Shown piece after piece: positions 16,297 through 23,141 of a stretch of DNA of 25,587 nucleotides; position 1 is the first letter of the stretch; each line of letters opens with the position of its first letter. This DNA is from a virus, in the IMG/VR virus record IMGVR_UViG_3300042305_001426, positions 1 through 25,587 of that record; one strand, written 5' to 3'. Both the position numbers and the translations under genes were made by a program. The notes under the pieces were generated by a model. It searched no databases. It was not told where the DNA came from and worked only from the letters and a program-made list of their open reading frames with translations.

Positions 16297-16590
16297 GGCG
16301 ACTGATGACCATTCTTTTCGTGTACCGTTACACATGGGCAGGCGAGGCCCGGGCCTATTATGTGACGCACACAGACGGCGTCACGGTCGTTCGGAAGTTT
16401 GACGCCGACACGGGCGAAGTGGGCGCGGTCGTTTCATCGGTGCCTGCGGATCGCATGGCCGAGATTGAAGCGCACATCGCAGCGTCGTCGGTGGTTATCC
16501 CATGACCCCCCGCATCCCCATTCCCGTATACGACGGCGGACCCGACACCGGCACCCGCAACGACCGAGCCGACTATCTCCAGCCGATGTC
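15335..16590. other. Block of foreign base and codon style (mosaic cassette)
   Basis: Within this interval codons such as GGC, GCC, GCG and CAG are frequent, while on both sides glycine is nearly always GGA or GGG and TCGGA/CCGGA words are dense. The left change lies within about 30 bases of 15335 in the fibre gene, and the right change is between about 16560 and 16610 in the hydrolase gene. The block spans the fibre end, the small gene at 16305 and the first 20-35 codons of the hydrolase. The interior is not uniform: about 16000-16200 is richer in A and T. Edges are estimates by eye. Confidence 0.7.
16305..16505 (+). CDS. Small unknown protein, possibly fibre-linked
   Basis: The 66-residue protein (TILFVYRYTWAGEARAYYVT...) starts at ATG 16305 after GAGGCGACTG, nine bases after the fibre stop. 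It begins with a strand pair and ends in a short helix (ADRMAEIEAHIAASS). It lies wholly within the foreign-style block, so it probably travelled with the fibre end and could be a fibre partner or chaperone. No family is recognised. Its stop overlaps the ATG of the hydrolase (ATGA). Confidence 0.5.
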   Translation: MTILFVYRYTWAGEARAYYVTHTDGVTVVRKFDADTGEVGAVVSSVPADRMAEIEAHIAASSVVIP

Positions 16591-17179
16591 CGAGCGCTGG
16601 CCCGGAGGAGACCTCCGTTCGCTCGTCGATTGGCTCCAGGTCGAAAGCTCTCTCCGTTGGCTACCTCGGAAACGAGCGGACGGGACGCTCGCGACTTATT
16701 GCGATCACTATGCCGCCGACCTGATCGAGCAAGCGTGCGGACAACAACTGATCTCCGCTTGGATTTGGTGGACAGACGACGCAATCCGTCGACTCCGAGC
16801 CGGAGAGATCGTCCCGGTTGTCTACGGGCAGACTGTCGTTGAGCATGGTGCGCTCGGGTTATACCGTTGGATGCAACTTTGGGGCGATCAATTCGGATGG
16901 AGACGCTCCGGAGACGACTCCTCCTTGAGGACCGAGGTCTCGTCTCGATATACGATCGGACTCATCTTGACTCCCTCTCACGTCTCGGTTGTCGTTCCGG
17001 ACTCGCTGGAGGTCTCTCCAGGTACGTTGACTCCGACGAGTCCTCCGCTCCAGTCACAAGCCGGAAGTCGGAACGTCCGACTCTGGAGGCAGTCGGATTG
17101 GTACAAGACGAGGACCGGAGTCGTCCGAGTTTGGCTCGATCCGTCGAAGCTCGTCAACGTCACACGTCCGGAGAAGTGA
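16502..17179 (+). CDS. Candidate Cys/His cell-wall hydrolase (endolysin-like)
   Basis: The 225-residue protein carries TYCDHYAADLIEQACG at residues 65-80 and TPSHVSVVVPD at 157-167. A Cys near the start of a helix followed at about 90 residues by a His in a strand with a nearby Asp is the layout of NlpC/P60 and CHAP cysteine peptidases, and many phage lysins of this type show 'T-x-C-N/D-x-F/Y-x-x-D' then 'H-V-A/S-V-V'. C67 and H160 are the proposed catalytic pair. Between them are LYRWMQLWGDQFGWRR and RYTIGLIL, which fit the aromatic strand region of the fold. It lies just upstream of three tiny membrane-protein genes, as an endolysin would. There is no signal peptide. Codons 1 to about 30 belong to the foreign-style block, so its start region is chimeric. 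Confidence 0.58.
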   Translation: MTPRIPIPVYDGGPDTGTRNDRADYLQPMSERWPGGDLRSLVDWLQVESSLRWLPRKRADGTLATYCDHYAADLIEQACGQQLISAWIWWTDDAIRRLRAGEIVPVVYGQTVVEHGALGLYRWMQLWGDQFGWRRSGDDSSLRTEVSSRYTIGLILTPSHVSVVVPDSLEVSPGTLTPTSPPLQSQAGSRNVRLWRQSDWYKTRTGVVRVWLDPSKLVNVTRPEK

Positions 17180-17180
17180 G

Positions 17181-17357
17181 ATGTCCGAAGACCGTCCCGA
17201 AGACACAAAGAAGCTCTCCTCGTCCGACAAGCGAGAGCGTCGACGAGAGCGACGGAGACAGATCGCAGAATCGATCAAGGACGTTGGAGCGTTCGTCGTC
17301 GCTCTTATCGGAGCGGCTCACTACGTCCGAGAGATGACACGAAACCCGAAGGATTGA
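17181..17357 (+). CDS. Small basic protein with one hydrophobic segment
   Basis: ATG 17181 to TGA 17357 encodes 58 residues. The N-terminal 28 are extremely charged (DKRERRRERRRQ), then residues about 37-50 (DVGAFVVALIGAAHYV) form a hydrophobic helix followed by a charged tail. Such a small protein with one membrane-like segment next to a lysin is typical of a holin or antiholin, though I cannot distinguish these from an unrelated membrane protein. It is followed two bases later by another small gene. Confidence 0.5.
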   Translation: MSEDRPEDTKKLSSSDKRERRRERRRQIAESIKDVGAFVVALIGAAHYVREMTRNPKD

Positions 17358-17359
17358 CC

Positions 17360-17521
17360 ATGATTCGGACAAATATCGAAACGAGGATCGACAACCGAAC
17401 GAAAGCCGAGACGCTTCAAGTCGTCATCGTCACAGACCGAACGAGCTTCCCAGTTCCTCCCGTGACTCTCGTCGTCCCGGTCGTCGTCGGGATCGTGACG
17501 TTCCTTCTCGCTCTCTTGTGA
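17360..17521 (+). CDS. Small membrane protein, lysis cluster
   Basis: ATG 17360 to TGA 17521 encodes 53 residues. Residues about 1-30 are polar and charged (IETRIDNRTKAETLQVV), and the C-terminal 20 (TLVVPVVVGIVTFLLALL) are a single strong transmembrane helix ending at the stop. Position after the lysin and between two other membrane-like small proteins suggests a holin or spanin component. The junction GATTGACCATGAT overlaps the previous stop and is identical to that at the fibre gene (14845-14857). Confidence 0.5.
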   Translation: MIRTNIETRIDNRTKAETLQVVIVTDRTSFPVPPVTLVVPVVVGIVTFLLALL

Positions 17522-17526
17522 GGTTT

Positions 17527-17748
17527 ATGCCGCCCGAACTTTCCGAACTATTGACTCCAATGGGAGGAGGCGGAGTCGCTGGAGCGGTCGCATATGCGAT
17601 CGTCAGACTCGTTGAGATCAAAGCTGGACTCCCGAAGCTCAACGCAGACTTGGAGGCTCTCCGGACGTTGCATCTCTCTTGCGAAGCGAACGTCCGTCAA
17701 CTCCAAGCTCAAGTCGATCGGCTCATCTCCCAGCTTGGGCAATCTTGA
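17527..17748 (+). CDS. Small membrane/coiled-coil protein, lysis cluster
   Basis: The 73-residue protein starts at ATG 17527; a GTG at 17518 in the same frame would add three residues but has no upstream site, whereas GAGG at 17520-17523 lies just before ATG. Residues 12-30 form a Gly-rich hydrophobic helix (GGGGVAGAVAYAIVRLVEI), and residues 35-70 are a coiled-coil-like stretch (NADLEALRTLHLSCEANVRQLQAQVDRL). This is the layout of small spanin or holin-like proteins. The 3' end overlaps the convergent - strand gene by 40 bases. Confidence 0.55.
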   Translation: MPPELSELLTPMGGGGVAGAVAYAIVRLVEIKAGLPKLNADLEALRTLHLSCEANVRQLQAQVDRLISQLGQS

Positions 17749-18539
17749 GCTAATCGAGACCGACGGACGAATCCGAGACGAGCAAGGATTCGACTCGCTT
17801 GTTCCGGAGAGACAAGACCTCGGACAGATATCGAGCAACCTCGGACCGGACAGAATCCCGAGATCGACGGGACTCCGATTCGGTCCGCTATCTCGTCCGC
17901 TATCTCGTAAGGAACTCCAGCGATCTCGGAGAGAGCGAAGACGGTCGTCGGGATAGACGACCGAGAGACCGTCGACGAGCTCGGGATCGGTTCCAGGACT
18001 GGACGAGACGGAGACGGAGTCCAGAAAGAGAGATCGTATCCGACTTGCCGGAGGACGGATATCCGACGATATACCGTCGACAAGTCGGTCTGCCAAGACG
18101 CAGCGAGCAAGCCGACAGCGTTAGGCCAACCGACGACCGCTCTCATCTCTCGGAGCCATTCCTCCCGTCGTCTCCTTGCGTGCTCGGGAGTCTCTGGAGG
18201 TTGAATCGGGAGGAGCTCGGTCCGGACTGGGAGGAGTTCCGGAGTCGTCTTCGCTTTCGCTTTCGCTTTCACTTTCTCCAAAGCTTTCGCTCTAGCTATC
18301 TCCGAGGCTTTCCGAGCGGACTCCAGTCGTCTTTCTGACGTATCTCGTCGACTCGCTTCGACATCGTATCGTGTGAGATCGTATCCTGCCGCTCGGAGTC
18401 GCTTGAGCATCTGGTGAACGCTGGACCCTTGTCGGAAGCCGAAAGCTTGTCGGATCGTATCGTAAAGCGTTCCCGGGACGACCGTCGGGAGGAGCTCGAT
18501 CAACCTCCGATAATCGTCGTCGTTGTTGCGTGGTGCCAT
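17709..18539 (-). CDS. Putative DNA-binding protein with repeated helix-turn-helix modules
   Basis: The 276-residue protein is encoded on the - strand, ending inside the last + strand gene. Residues about 10-56 and 130-172 look like two copies of a helix-turn-helix-type unit: SSVHQMLKRLRAAGYDL (39-55) and STVYRRISVLRQVGYDL (154-170) align without gaps in their second helix and the following turn. A third possible unit lies at 200-258 (LSEIAGVPYEIADEIADRIG, then VSPEQASRILARLGFVRR). A Lys/Ala-rich linker (84-98, KALEKVKAKAKAK) separates the first two. The start ATG 18539 has GGAG upstream on the - strand. Probably a regulator or DNA organiser acting on phage or host DNA. No exact family is assigned. 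Confidence 0.58.
   Translation of the reverse strand: MAPRNNDDDYRRLIELLPTVVPGTLYDTIRQAFGFRQGSSVHQMLKRLRAAGYDLTRYDVEASRRDTSERRLESARKASEIARAKALEKVKAKAKAKTTPELLPVRTELLPIQPPETPEHARRRREEWLREMRAVVGWPNAVGLLAASWQTDLSTVYRRISVLRQVGYDLSFWTPSPSRPVLEPIPSSSTVSRSSIPTTVFALSEIAGVPYEIADEIADRIGVPSISGFCPVRGCSISVRGLVSPEQASRILARLGFVRRSRLAQDCPSWEMSRST
17721..17750. terminator. Possible bidirectional hairpin at convergence
   Basis: GCTCA (17721-17725) pairs with TGAGC (17746-17750), and inside it CCCA (17729-17732) pairs with TGGG (17736-17739) over a GCT loop. It lies at the 40-base overlap of convergent genes where a bidirectional terminator would be expected. There is no T-run, so this is weak. Confidence 0.25.
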
Positions 18540-18553
18540 AAGTTCTCCGACGG

Positions 18554-18922
18554 TTAGAGGATCGAGGATTGACCATGCGGAGGAGCTTCGACCGCTCGAA
18601 TCCGAGCCGCTAGTTCTTTCCTCCAGACTGGGATCTCATAACTCGGATGCCGATTCTTTCGTTCCAGACAATCGACAGCGGAGGTGAAACAATAACAGTC
18701 TTGAGTGATCGTCGGAGCTCCGCTCGGGATATAAGGAGCATCCCAGGTCTCCGAGTCGTTCGGATATCGGTTCCAATCGAGAGTCCAGGTTGACTCTTGA
18801 AACCGATAGAGAACGGTCGTCCAGAAACTCAAACCGTCGGGACGGATGACGATCTCTCGGACCTCGAATCCAATCGAGAGAAGAAACGTGTGCAACGCTG
18901 GGAGCTTCGGGTTGATCATCAT
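18554..18922 (-). CDS. Unknown 122-residue protein
   Basis: The frame is open further upstream but that part is a shadow of the next gene. ATG at 18922-18920 (doubled with the next ATG) overlaps the TGA of the upstream gene and has GGGAGG eight bases upstream, so it is preferred. The protein (MMINPKLPALHTFLLSIGFEVREIVIRPD...) has a mixed alpha/beta start, a central ETWDAPYIPSGAPTITQDCYCFT with three Cys within 11 residues (C-Y-C and D-C), and a helical basic end (VWRKELAARIRAVEA). No family is recognised. Confidence 0.6.
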   Translation of the reverse strand: MMINPKLPALHTFLLSIGFEVREIVIRPDGLSFWTTVLYRFQESTWTLDWNRYPNDSETWDAPYIPSGAPTITQDCYCFTSAVDCLERKNRHPSYEIPVWRKELAARIRAVEAPPHGQSSIL

Positions 18923-19158
18923 GCGGACAACCTCCCGGAGAGGATATCTTCGACGGTCAACAAAGCGTTGATCAACTCGGAGAACGAGGTCTCCGGGTCT
19001 CTCATCGTCGTTTCGATGACGTCCAGCGCTTTCCGGATTCGTCGTTGATCCTCGGTCGGATTCGAGGGACTGGAGGCTTCTTTGATCAAGCTGGCGAGTT
19101 CTTTCCATCCGTCGACAGCGTTGTGAGAGAGGACTTTCGGGTCGTTGAGAGGATTCAT
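18919..19158 (-). CDS. Small helical unknown protein
   Basis: ATG at 19158-19156 gives 79 residues and has AAGGA seven bases upstream, which is better than the longer start at 19266. The protein is Asp/Glu/Lys-rich and helical, with WKELASLIKEASSPSNPTED and LDVIETTMRDPETSFSELINALLTVEDIL. No family is recognised. It overlaps its downstream neighbour's start by ATGATG and follows the transglycosylase by 17 bases. Confidence 0.6.
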   Translation of the reverse strand: MNPLNDPKVLSHNAVDGWKELASLIKEASSPSNPTEDQRRIRKALDVIETTMRDPETSFSELINALLTVEDILSGRLSA

Positions 19159-19175
19159 CGGTTGTTCCTTGAGGG

Positions 19176-19676
19176 TTAGGGTTGTGAGTTGAGGTGTCGT
19201 TCCGCTCTTGCGACAGCGGTCCGATAGCGTCGACAGCGTTCTCCGGTCGCTCCAGCGTACCGGCAAAGACCGAGACCGTCTTCGTTCCGACGTTGCTCGA
19301 TCAACGTGAGATGACGAGCAGCGACTCTAGCAGCGAGATAGACGTCCATCAGTTCCTCGCAGACGACTCCCTCTCCTCCCGGTTGTCGACAGGTCAATCG
19401 ACCGTCCGGAGTCCAACAATCGTCTCCGAACATCTGGGACCATCTCGGAGCTTGTTGCCATGCTCCACAATGTCCTCCCGAGTTGACCGCTCGGAACTTG
19501 TATCGAGATTCAACGAAAGCGACAGCACAGAGACGTTGAGCGCTTACCTCCGGAGTCTGGGACTCGATACAAGCTTGAGCGAAGACGAAAGCGTCCGGAG
19601 TCGGATCGTGTCCCGTCGTCGTCAATAACGAGACGATCCGGGTTGTGAGAAGAAGGACCGAGAAGAAATTGAGCAT
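19176..19676 (-). CDS. Secreted lytic transglycosylase, Cys-rich
   Basis: The 166-residue protein has a hydrophobic N-terminus (residues 2-22, LNFFSVLLLTTRIVSLLTTTG) that could be a signal peptide or signal anchor. Residues 50-82 read CAVAFVESRYKFRAVNSGG then GAWQQAPRWSQ, matching the lytic transglycosylase pattern 'E-S-x-F/Y-x-x-x-A-V/S-x-x-x-G-A-x-G-L/W-x-Q', with E56 as the proposed catalytic glutamate. The mature part has eight Cys (36, 50, 70, 87, 96, 106, 138, 148), suggesting four disulfides and an oxidising compartment. So it probably cleaves peptidoglycan outside the cytoplasm. It lies in the replication-strand operon rather than near the lysis cluster, which is unusual. The start ATG 19676 has GGACGG upstream. 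Confidence 0.74.
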   Translation of the reverse strand: MLNFFSVLLLTTRIVSLLTTTGHDPTPDAFVFAQACIESQTPEVSAQRLCAVAFVESRYKFRAVNSGGHCGAWQQAPRWSQMFGDDCWTPDGRLTCRQPGGEGVVCEELMDVYLAARVAARHLTLIEQRRNEDGLGLCRYAGATGERCRRYRTAVARAERHLNSQP

Positions 19677-19706
19677 GGTCGTCGTCCGTCCAGGGTTGAG
19701 GACTAT

Positions 19707-19919
19707 TCAGAAAGCGAGACGGATCGTCTTGCAAACTTCCGTGAACTCGGAATCCGAGAGGAGGTTGATCCCTTTCAAGAGTTCCAGACTGATCCAATGA
19801 TCGGGAGCGGTCGCTCCGGAGGGATTCGAGACTTGTCCGGAGTAGGTTGTCCCGTTGAGCGTAAAGTCGACAGTCGCTCCAGTTCTTGTCTTGCGTCTGA
19901 TCTTGATCTTGTGAGTCAT
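19707..19919 (-). CDS. Small unknown protein
   Basis: The 70-residue protein is basic at its start (KIKIRRKTRTGATVDFTLNGTTYSG) and then helical (HWISLELLKGINLLSDSEFTEVCKTIRLAF). A short beta hairpin followed by a helix fits a small nucleic-acid-binding or toxin-like fold, but no family is recognised. The start ATG 19919 has GAGAGACGG upstream, in a 15-base stretch identical to that upstream of the tail chaperone G start (6157-6171). About 127 bases of no coding separate it from the RusA-like gene. Confidence 0.6.
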   Translation of the reverse strand: MTHKIKIRRKTRTGATVDFTLNGTTYSGQVSNPSGATAPDHWISLELLKGINLLSDSEFTEVCKTIRLAF

Positions 19920-20044
19920 CGTCCGTCTCTCGTCTCTTGATCGGACCCGTTGTCCGACCTTGTGACTCTGTTTGTAACCGTCTCCGTTTCAACGGTCAAC
20001 TATTTCGAGACGCTTTTCTTCGGTCCGATGTCGCTTTCTGGACC

Positions 20045-20063
20045 GGTCAACGGAGGGTTGACC
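20045..20063. terminator. Perfect inverted repeat at end of RusA-like gene
   Basis: GGTCAAC, GGAGG and GTTGACC form a 7-bp perfect stem that includes the - strand stop codon of the RusA-like gene. There is no T-run on the - strand side, so this may be a processing or attenuation hairpin rather than an intrinsic terminator. It precedes the longest non-coding gap (20046 to 19920) in the - strand cluster. Confidence 0.35.
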
Positions 20064-20562
20064 ATAACGTGATCACCGTCGCTCCAGTCGGAGGGAAGCC
20101 GACCGTCTCGGGAGCGATGGTATAGACTCCGGATTCGACGAGCTCTCCGAAGTTCCAGGTCTCCGGAACGAGGACGAGGTCCGGACCTCTCATCGTCGGA
20201 GCGGAGTCTCCGGACAGCCACCCGTGATAGACGAGACAATCCGCAACCGCTTTCTGATAGTTGTCCCAGTCTCCGATATTGCCGGGCATCAATCCCTTTC
20301 GAGGTCCAGACTTGCAAGGACCGACGAAGACAGCAGTCCCGAGACGGACGATCCCGTCAAACGGTTTGACCGGTCGAAACGGGACGGACTGGAGGAACGA
20401 AGCGATCCGCTTTTGGTCGGCATGATAGGCTTTCGCTTGAGGAGAGAAGTCTCTCCGGTTCGTCCGTTTCGCTGGAACGATCCTCCAGGGAATGACGACT
20501 CGGAGGAGCGCATCTTCTCGGCTTCGACTCAACTCCAGTCGGAGATCATAAGTCTTCGTCAT
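20047..20562 (-). CDS. RusA-like Holliday-junction resolvase
   Basis: The frame is open upstream to 20745, but the true start is ATG 20562 (MTKTYDLRLELSR), with GGAG upstream by seven bases, overlapping the primase-helicase end by 17 bases. The 171-residue protein contains GDWDNYQKAVADCLVYHGWLSGDS at about 97-120, matching the RusA motif 'P/G-D-x-D-N-x-x-K-A-V-x-D-x-L-x-x-x-G-x-x-x-D-D/S', with D98, D100 and D108 as the metal-binding acids. RusA cleaves four-way junctions made during phage recombination and replication. The segment PVKPFDGIVRLGTAVFVG is a plausible dimerisation strand region. It closes the replication module. Confidence 0.8.
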   Translation of the reverse strand: MTKTYDLRLELSRSREDALLRVVIPWRIVPAKRTNRRDFSPQAKAYHADQKRIASFLQSVPFRPVKPFDGIVRLGTAVFVGPCKSGPRKGLMPGNIGDWDNYQKAVADCLVYHGWLSGDSAPTMRGPDLVLVPETWNFGELVESGVYTIAPETVGFPPTGATVITLWSTLR

Positions 20563-22546
20563 CGTTGAACTCCGTCCAGTGTTTCGGGGTCGGTTCGGCT
20601 CTCGGTCGTTCCGGCTCAATCGACGACTTCTTCCGACGAGTCCTCGGGACTTCGACCGTCTCCGAGTCGGTCCCTCCGAGAGCGGCTTGGAACGCTTGAA
20701 TCGTCGCAGCGTCCGGAGGCTCGAATCGAGCGGACTCAACAACAAACTTGAATCCGACCGAACCTTCGACAGCGAAGTCCGACCGAGCTTTCAAGGCATA
20801 GACGTTGGAGACGCCGAATCCGCTGGAGACGACTCCGGTCCGGTCCGCTTTTCGAGGTCTCCAGACCGAGAGGATATTGTCGGCCATCTGTTTCAGGCCC
20901 GAGCTCCCTTTGAGGTCGCTCATTTGTATAATCCGATTATCTTTGTGTTTCTCGTCGGAGGCGTGGTGCTGTCTCGGATGAGCGACAACGACAACGTGAG
21001 TCTTCGTGTCGACAGCGACTTCCGCCAACATCTTCATCATCCCGTCTAGCTCGGACCTCTCGTTCGGTCCCTCCTCAATCATAAAGTGAAGATGATCGAT
21101 AAGCATAAACCGGACGCCGAGTCTCCGGATTGCGTAAAGGAGTGTGTTCCTCATCGGCTCTAGTCGGATCGTTCCGTAACGGTTGAGGAGCCAGATCGGG
21201 AGTCCCTGGAGTTGATCGAGAGTGATATCGAGAGCGTCCTCGGTCAACTTGTCCGGAGCGGACTGGGACCACTGTCGGACCCACTTGTCTAGCTGCCGAC
21301 TCGATCCCATCTCGAAAGGACAGACGAGGGACCGGACTCCTTGTGTCGCCATCTGGAGTGCCCATTGGCTAGCGAACGTCGACTTCCCGGAGCTTGTGTC
21401 TCCGGTTACAAGAGTAATCTCTCCGTCTCGGACTCCTCCGAGGACCGAATCGAGGTCGGTCCAGCCGGTCGATATTCCTCTCGGGTTTGTGTTCCGGAGG
21501 TCGGACTTGTATCGCTCCCGGAGCGACTCGATCCGAACGACCGCGTCTCCTCCGGAAGCTTTGGATTGATCGATGCAAGCTCGGACGTCGAAACGCTCTC
21601 CGAGACCCTGGAGCGCTTCGTTGGCGTCCTTGTGTCCGGTCGGCCAGTTCCCGATCCGGACCCTATGTTGTCCGAGCTTCTCGGAGAGCGCTGTCGCTCC
21701 CTTTCGACCGGCGTCGTCGTTGTCATATATGATCACGATGTCGTCGCAGGATTCGAGACGAACGTTCCAACTGTCGCTCCATCCGGTCTCTCCGGTCGTC
21801 GTTGAGATGACGTTCGGGAATCCGGCGACAACGACCGAGAGAGCGTCCAGTTCTCCTCCGACGACGAGGAGCGTCGTTGTTGTGTCGATCCCGTTCGGAG
21901 CGAACAAAGCGGACTCTCCTCCAGCGATTCGACGAAAGGTCTTCTCCGCTGGAGGAATCGACCGGAGTTTGACGCAAGAGACCGAGTTCGGGTCCGGTCG
22001 TCCGTCCTTCGACCATGCGGAGAACGTCGGGATGACGAGCCAACCCGGACCGATCTCCGGTTCCGGTTCCGGTTCGATTCCTGGAATCCTCCGTCTTGGA
22101 CGAGCTTCGGTCGCGATCGTCCCGTCGGGACTGGACGACCATCCGAGACGATATCGCTCCGCAATCGAGAGCGGAATCTTCCGGGTTTCGAGATATCGTC
22201 TCGCAGTCCCGGCAAGTGTTGAATTGACGAGAGCGGTCGTCCAGCGCTCAACGTCGGTCGATTGAGTCGTCGACTTGAGCTCCCTCGCCATCCTTTCGAC
22301 TGCTACCGTCTCCGGATCGGCTCCGCTGGAGTCTTGGACATCGTATTGGAGTCCGAGCGCTTTCTTGAGCGATGTCTCGTTCCCTCGTTCGTCGCAGCGC
22401 TTACAATGCCAAACGAAAGTCTTGAGGTTGACATATAAGTGATCCGGCTTTCCGCAAGAGGGGCAGTCCGAGACTCCCTCGTTCCCTCGTCGCTTGAACG
22501 GAAGTCCGTTTCTTCGGAAGAAGTCTTCCGGGTTGTCTTGTCTCAT
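20546..22546 (-). CDS. Primase-helicase (T7 gp4-like fusion)
   Basis: The 666-residue protein has a full set of motifs: a zinc ribbon CPSC (C28, C31) with C48 and C51; a TOPRIM domain with GGELDALSVVVAG (E232) and YDNDDAG (D275, D277); and a RecA-type helicase with Walker A GDTSSGKST (382-390), a probable Walker B FMLIDHLHF (480-488) and a motif near residues 519-528 (VVVVAHPRQH). This is a bifunctional primase and replicative helicase fused in one chain, as in phage T7 gp4. The start ATG 22546 has GGAGGAGAG upstream. The end is polar and acidic and overlaps the RusA-like gene start. It would unwind and prime phage DNA replication. The helicase part is well conserved, so confidence is high. 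Confidence 0.93.
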   Translation of the reverse strand: MRQDNPEDFFRRNGLPFKRRGNEGVSDCPSCGKPDHLYVNLKTFVWHCKRCDERGNETSLKKALGLQYDVQDSSGADPETVAVERMARELKSTTQSTDVERWTTALVNSTLAGTARRYLETRKIPLSIAERYRLGWSSSPDGTIATEARPRRRIPGIEPEPEPEIGPGWLVIPTFSAWSKDGRPDPNSVSCVKLRSIPPAEKTFRRIAGGESALFAPNGIDTTTTLLVVGGELDALSVVVAGFPNVISTTTGETGWSDSWNVRLESCDDIVIIYDNDDAGRKGATALSEKLGQHRVRIGNWPTGHKDANEALQGLGERFDVRACIDQSKASGGDAVVRIESLRERYKSDLRNTNPRGISTGWTDLDSVLGGVRDGEITLVTGDTSSGKSTFASQWALQMATQGVRSLVCPFEMGSSRQLDKWVRQWSQSAPDKLTEDALDITLDQLQGLPIWLLNRYGTIRLEPMRNTLLYAIRRLGVRFMLIDHLHFMIEEGPNERSELDGMMKMLAEVAVDTKTHVVVVAHPRQHHASDEKHKDNRIIQMSDLKGSSGLKQMADNILSVWRPRKADRTGVVSSGFGVSNVYALKARSDFAVEGSVGFKFVVESARFEPPDAATIQAFQAALGGTDSETVEVPRTRRKKSSIEPERPRAEPTPKHWTEFNDDEDL

Positions 22547-23130
22547 ATTGCTCTCCTCCGACGTGCGATTGTCTGGAGAGCGACTCTTTCGACCTCCTCG
22601 TTCGCTCCATCATCGGGAGCGGAGAGCCAGCGCTCAAGACGCTCGGTCTTGAACGCGTGACTTGTGTCCGTATATCTGCCTTGAACGTGCCAGTCCGAGG
22701 ACATCAATCCGTCGACGGCTTTCTTCAATTGATCGACCGAATATCCGTCCCGGATACGAGCTCGGACGATGCCGAGTCTTGCGCTTGTGTATTCGGTCCG
22801 CTCCGGTCTCCCGGTCTTCGTCCGCCAATACTCCAAGACGATCAAGACCTCCGCTTCGTCCGGAGTCGCTCGTCGGCTCTCCGGATCGGAAAGCTGGAAC
22901 TCGTCTCCGTCCCAGGTAGGTTGACCGTCTTCCGGGAGAGCGGCGATCATCGCTTCGATGCCTCCGAACGGGTCCGGTTGATCGAAGACAATCTCGATCA
23001 TCCGAGAGAGGTCAGACCGTCGGAATCGAACGGTTCTCGCTCCCTTGGCGAATCGAATCTTGGCAGCGAGCCAAACAACCCGAGCTCGGAGACGTGCAAC
23101 GTTGACAGTTATTTCGTCCGTCCTCGTCAT
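22543..23130 (-). CDS. DnaD/Phg_2220_C-like replication protein, likely helicase loader
   Basis: The true start is probably ATG 23130 (195 residues), since the longer frame to 23448 covers the next gene. Residues about 92-170 match the phage-type C-terminal replication domain: EVLIVLEYWRTKTGRPERTEYTSARLGIVRARIRDGYSVDQLKKAVDG then WHVQG then HAFKTERLERWLS. The family pattern is 'I-x-x-L/Y-x-x-x-T/G-R... I-x-x-R-L/I-x-x-G-Y-x-x-x-x-x-x-x-I/V-D... W-x-x... F-x-x-x-L-x-x-W/Y-L'. These proteins act as replication initiators or helicase loaders. Its stop overlaps the primase-helicase ATG (ATGA), supporting a functional pairing. The N-terminal 90 residues look helical and basic then acidic. Confidence 0.72.
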   Translation of the reverse strand: MTRTDEITVNVARLRARVVWLAAKIRFAKGARTVRFRRSDLSRMIEIVFDQPDPFGGIEAMIAALPEDGQPTWDGDEFQLSDPESRRATPDEAEVLIVLEYWRTKTGRPERTEYTSARLGIVRARIRDGYSVDQLKKAVDGLMSSDWHVQGRYTDTSHAFKTERLERWLSAPDDGANEEVERVALQTIARRRRAI

Positions 23131-23141
23131 GTTGCAACCTA

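Noticed and set aside
20000-20065. Possible 21-codon - strand peptide after the RusA-like gene
   Set aside because: Very short, GGAG is 13 bases from the ATG, and it overlaps the inverted repeat; not enough to call a gene.
21573-22265. 230-codon + strand frame antisense to the primase-helicase
   Set aside because: The primase-helicase frame has all zinc, TOPRIM and Walker motifs; this frame has none.
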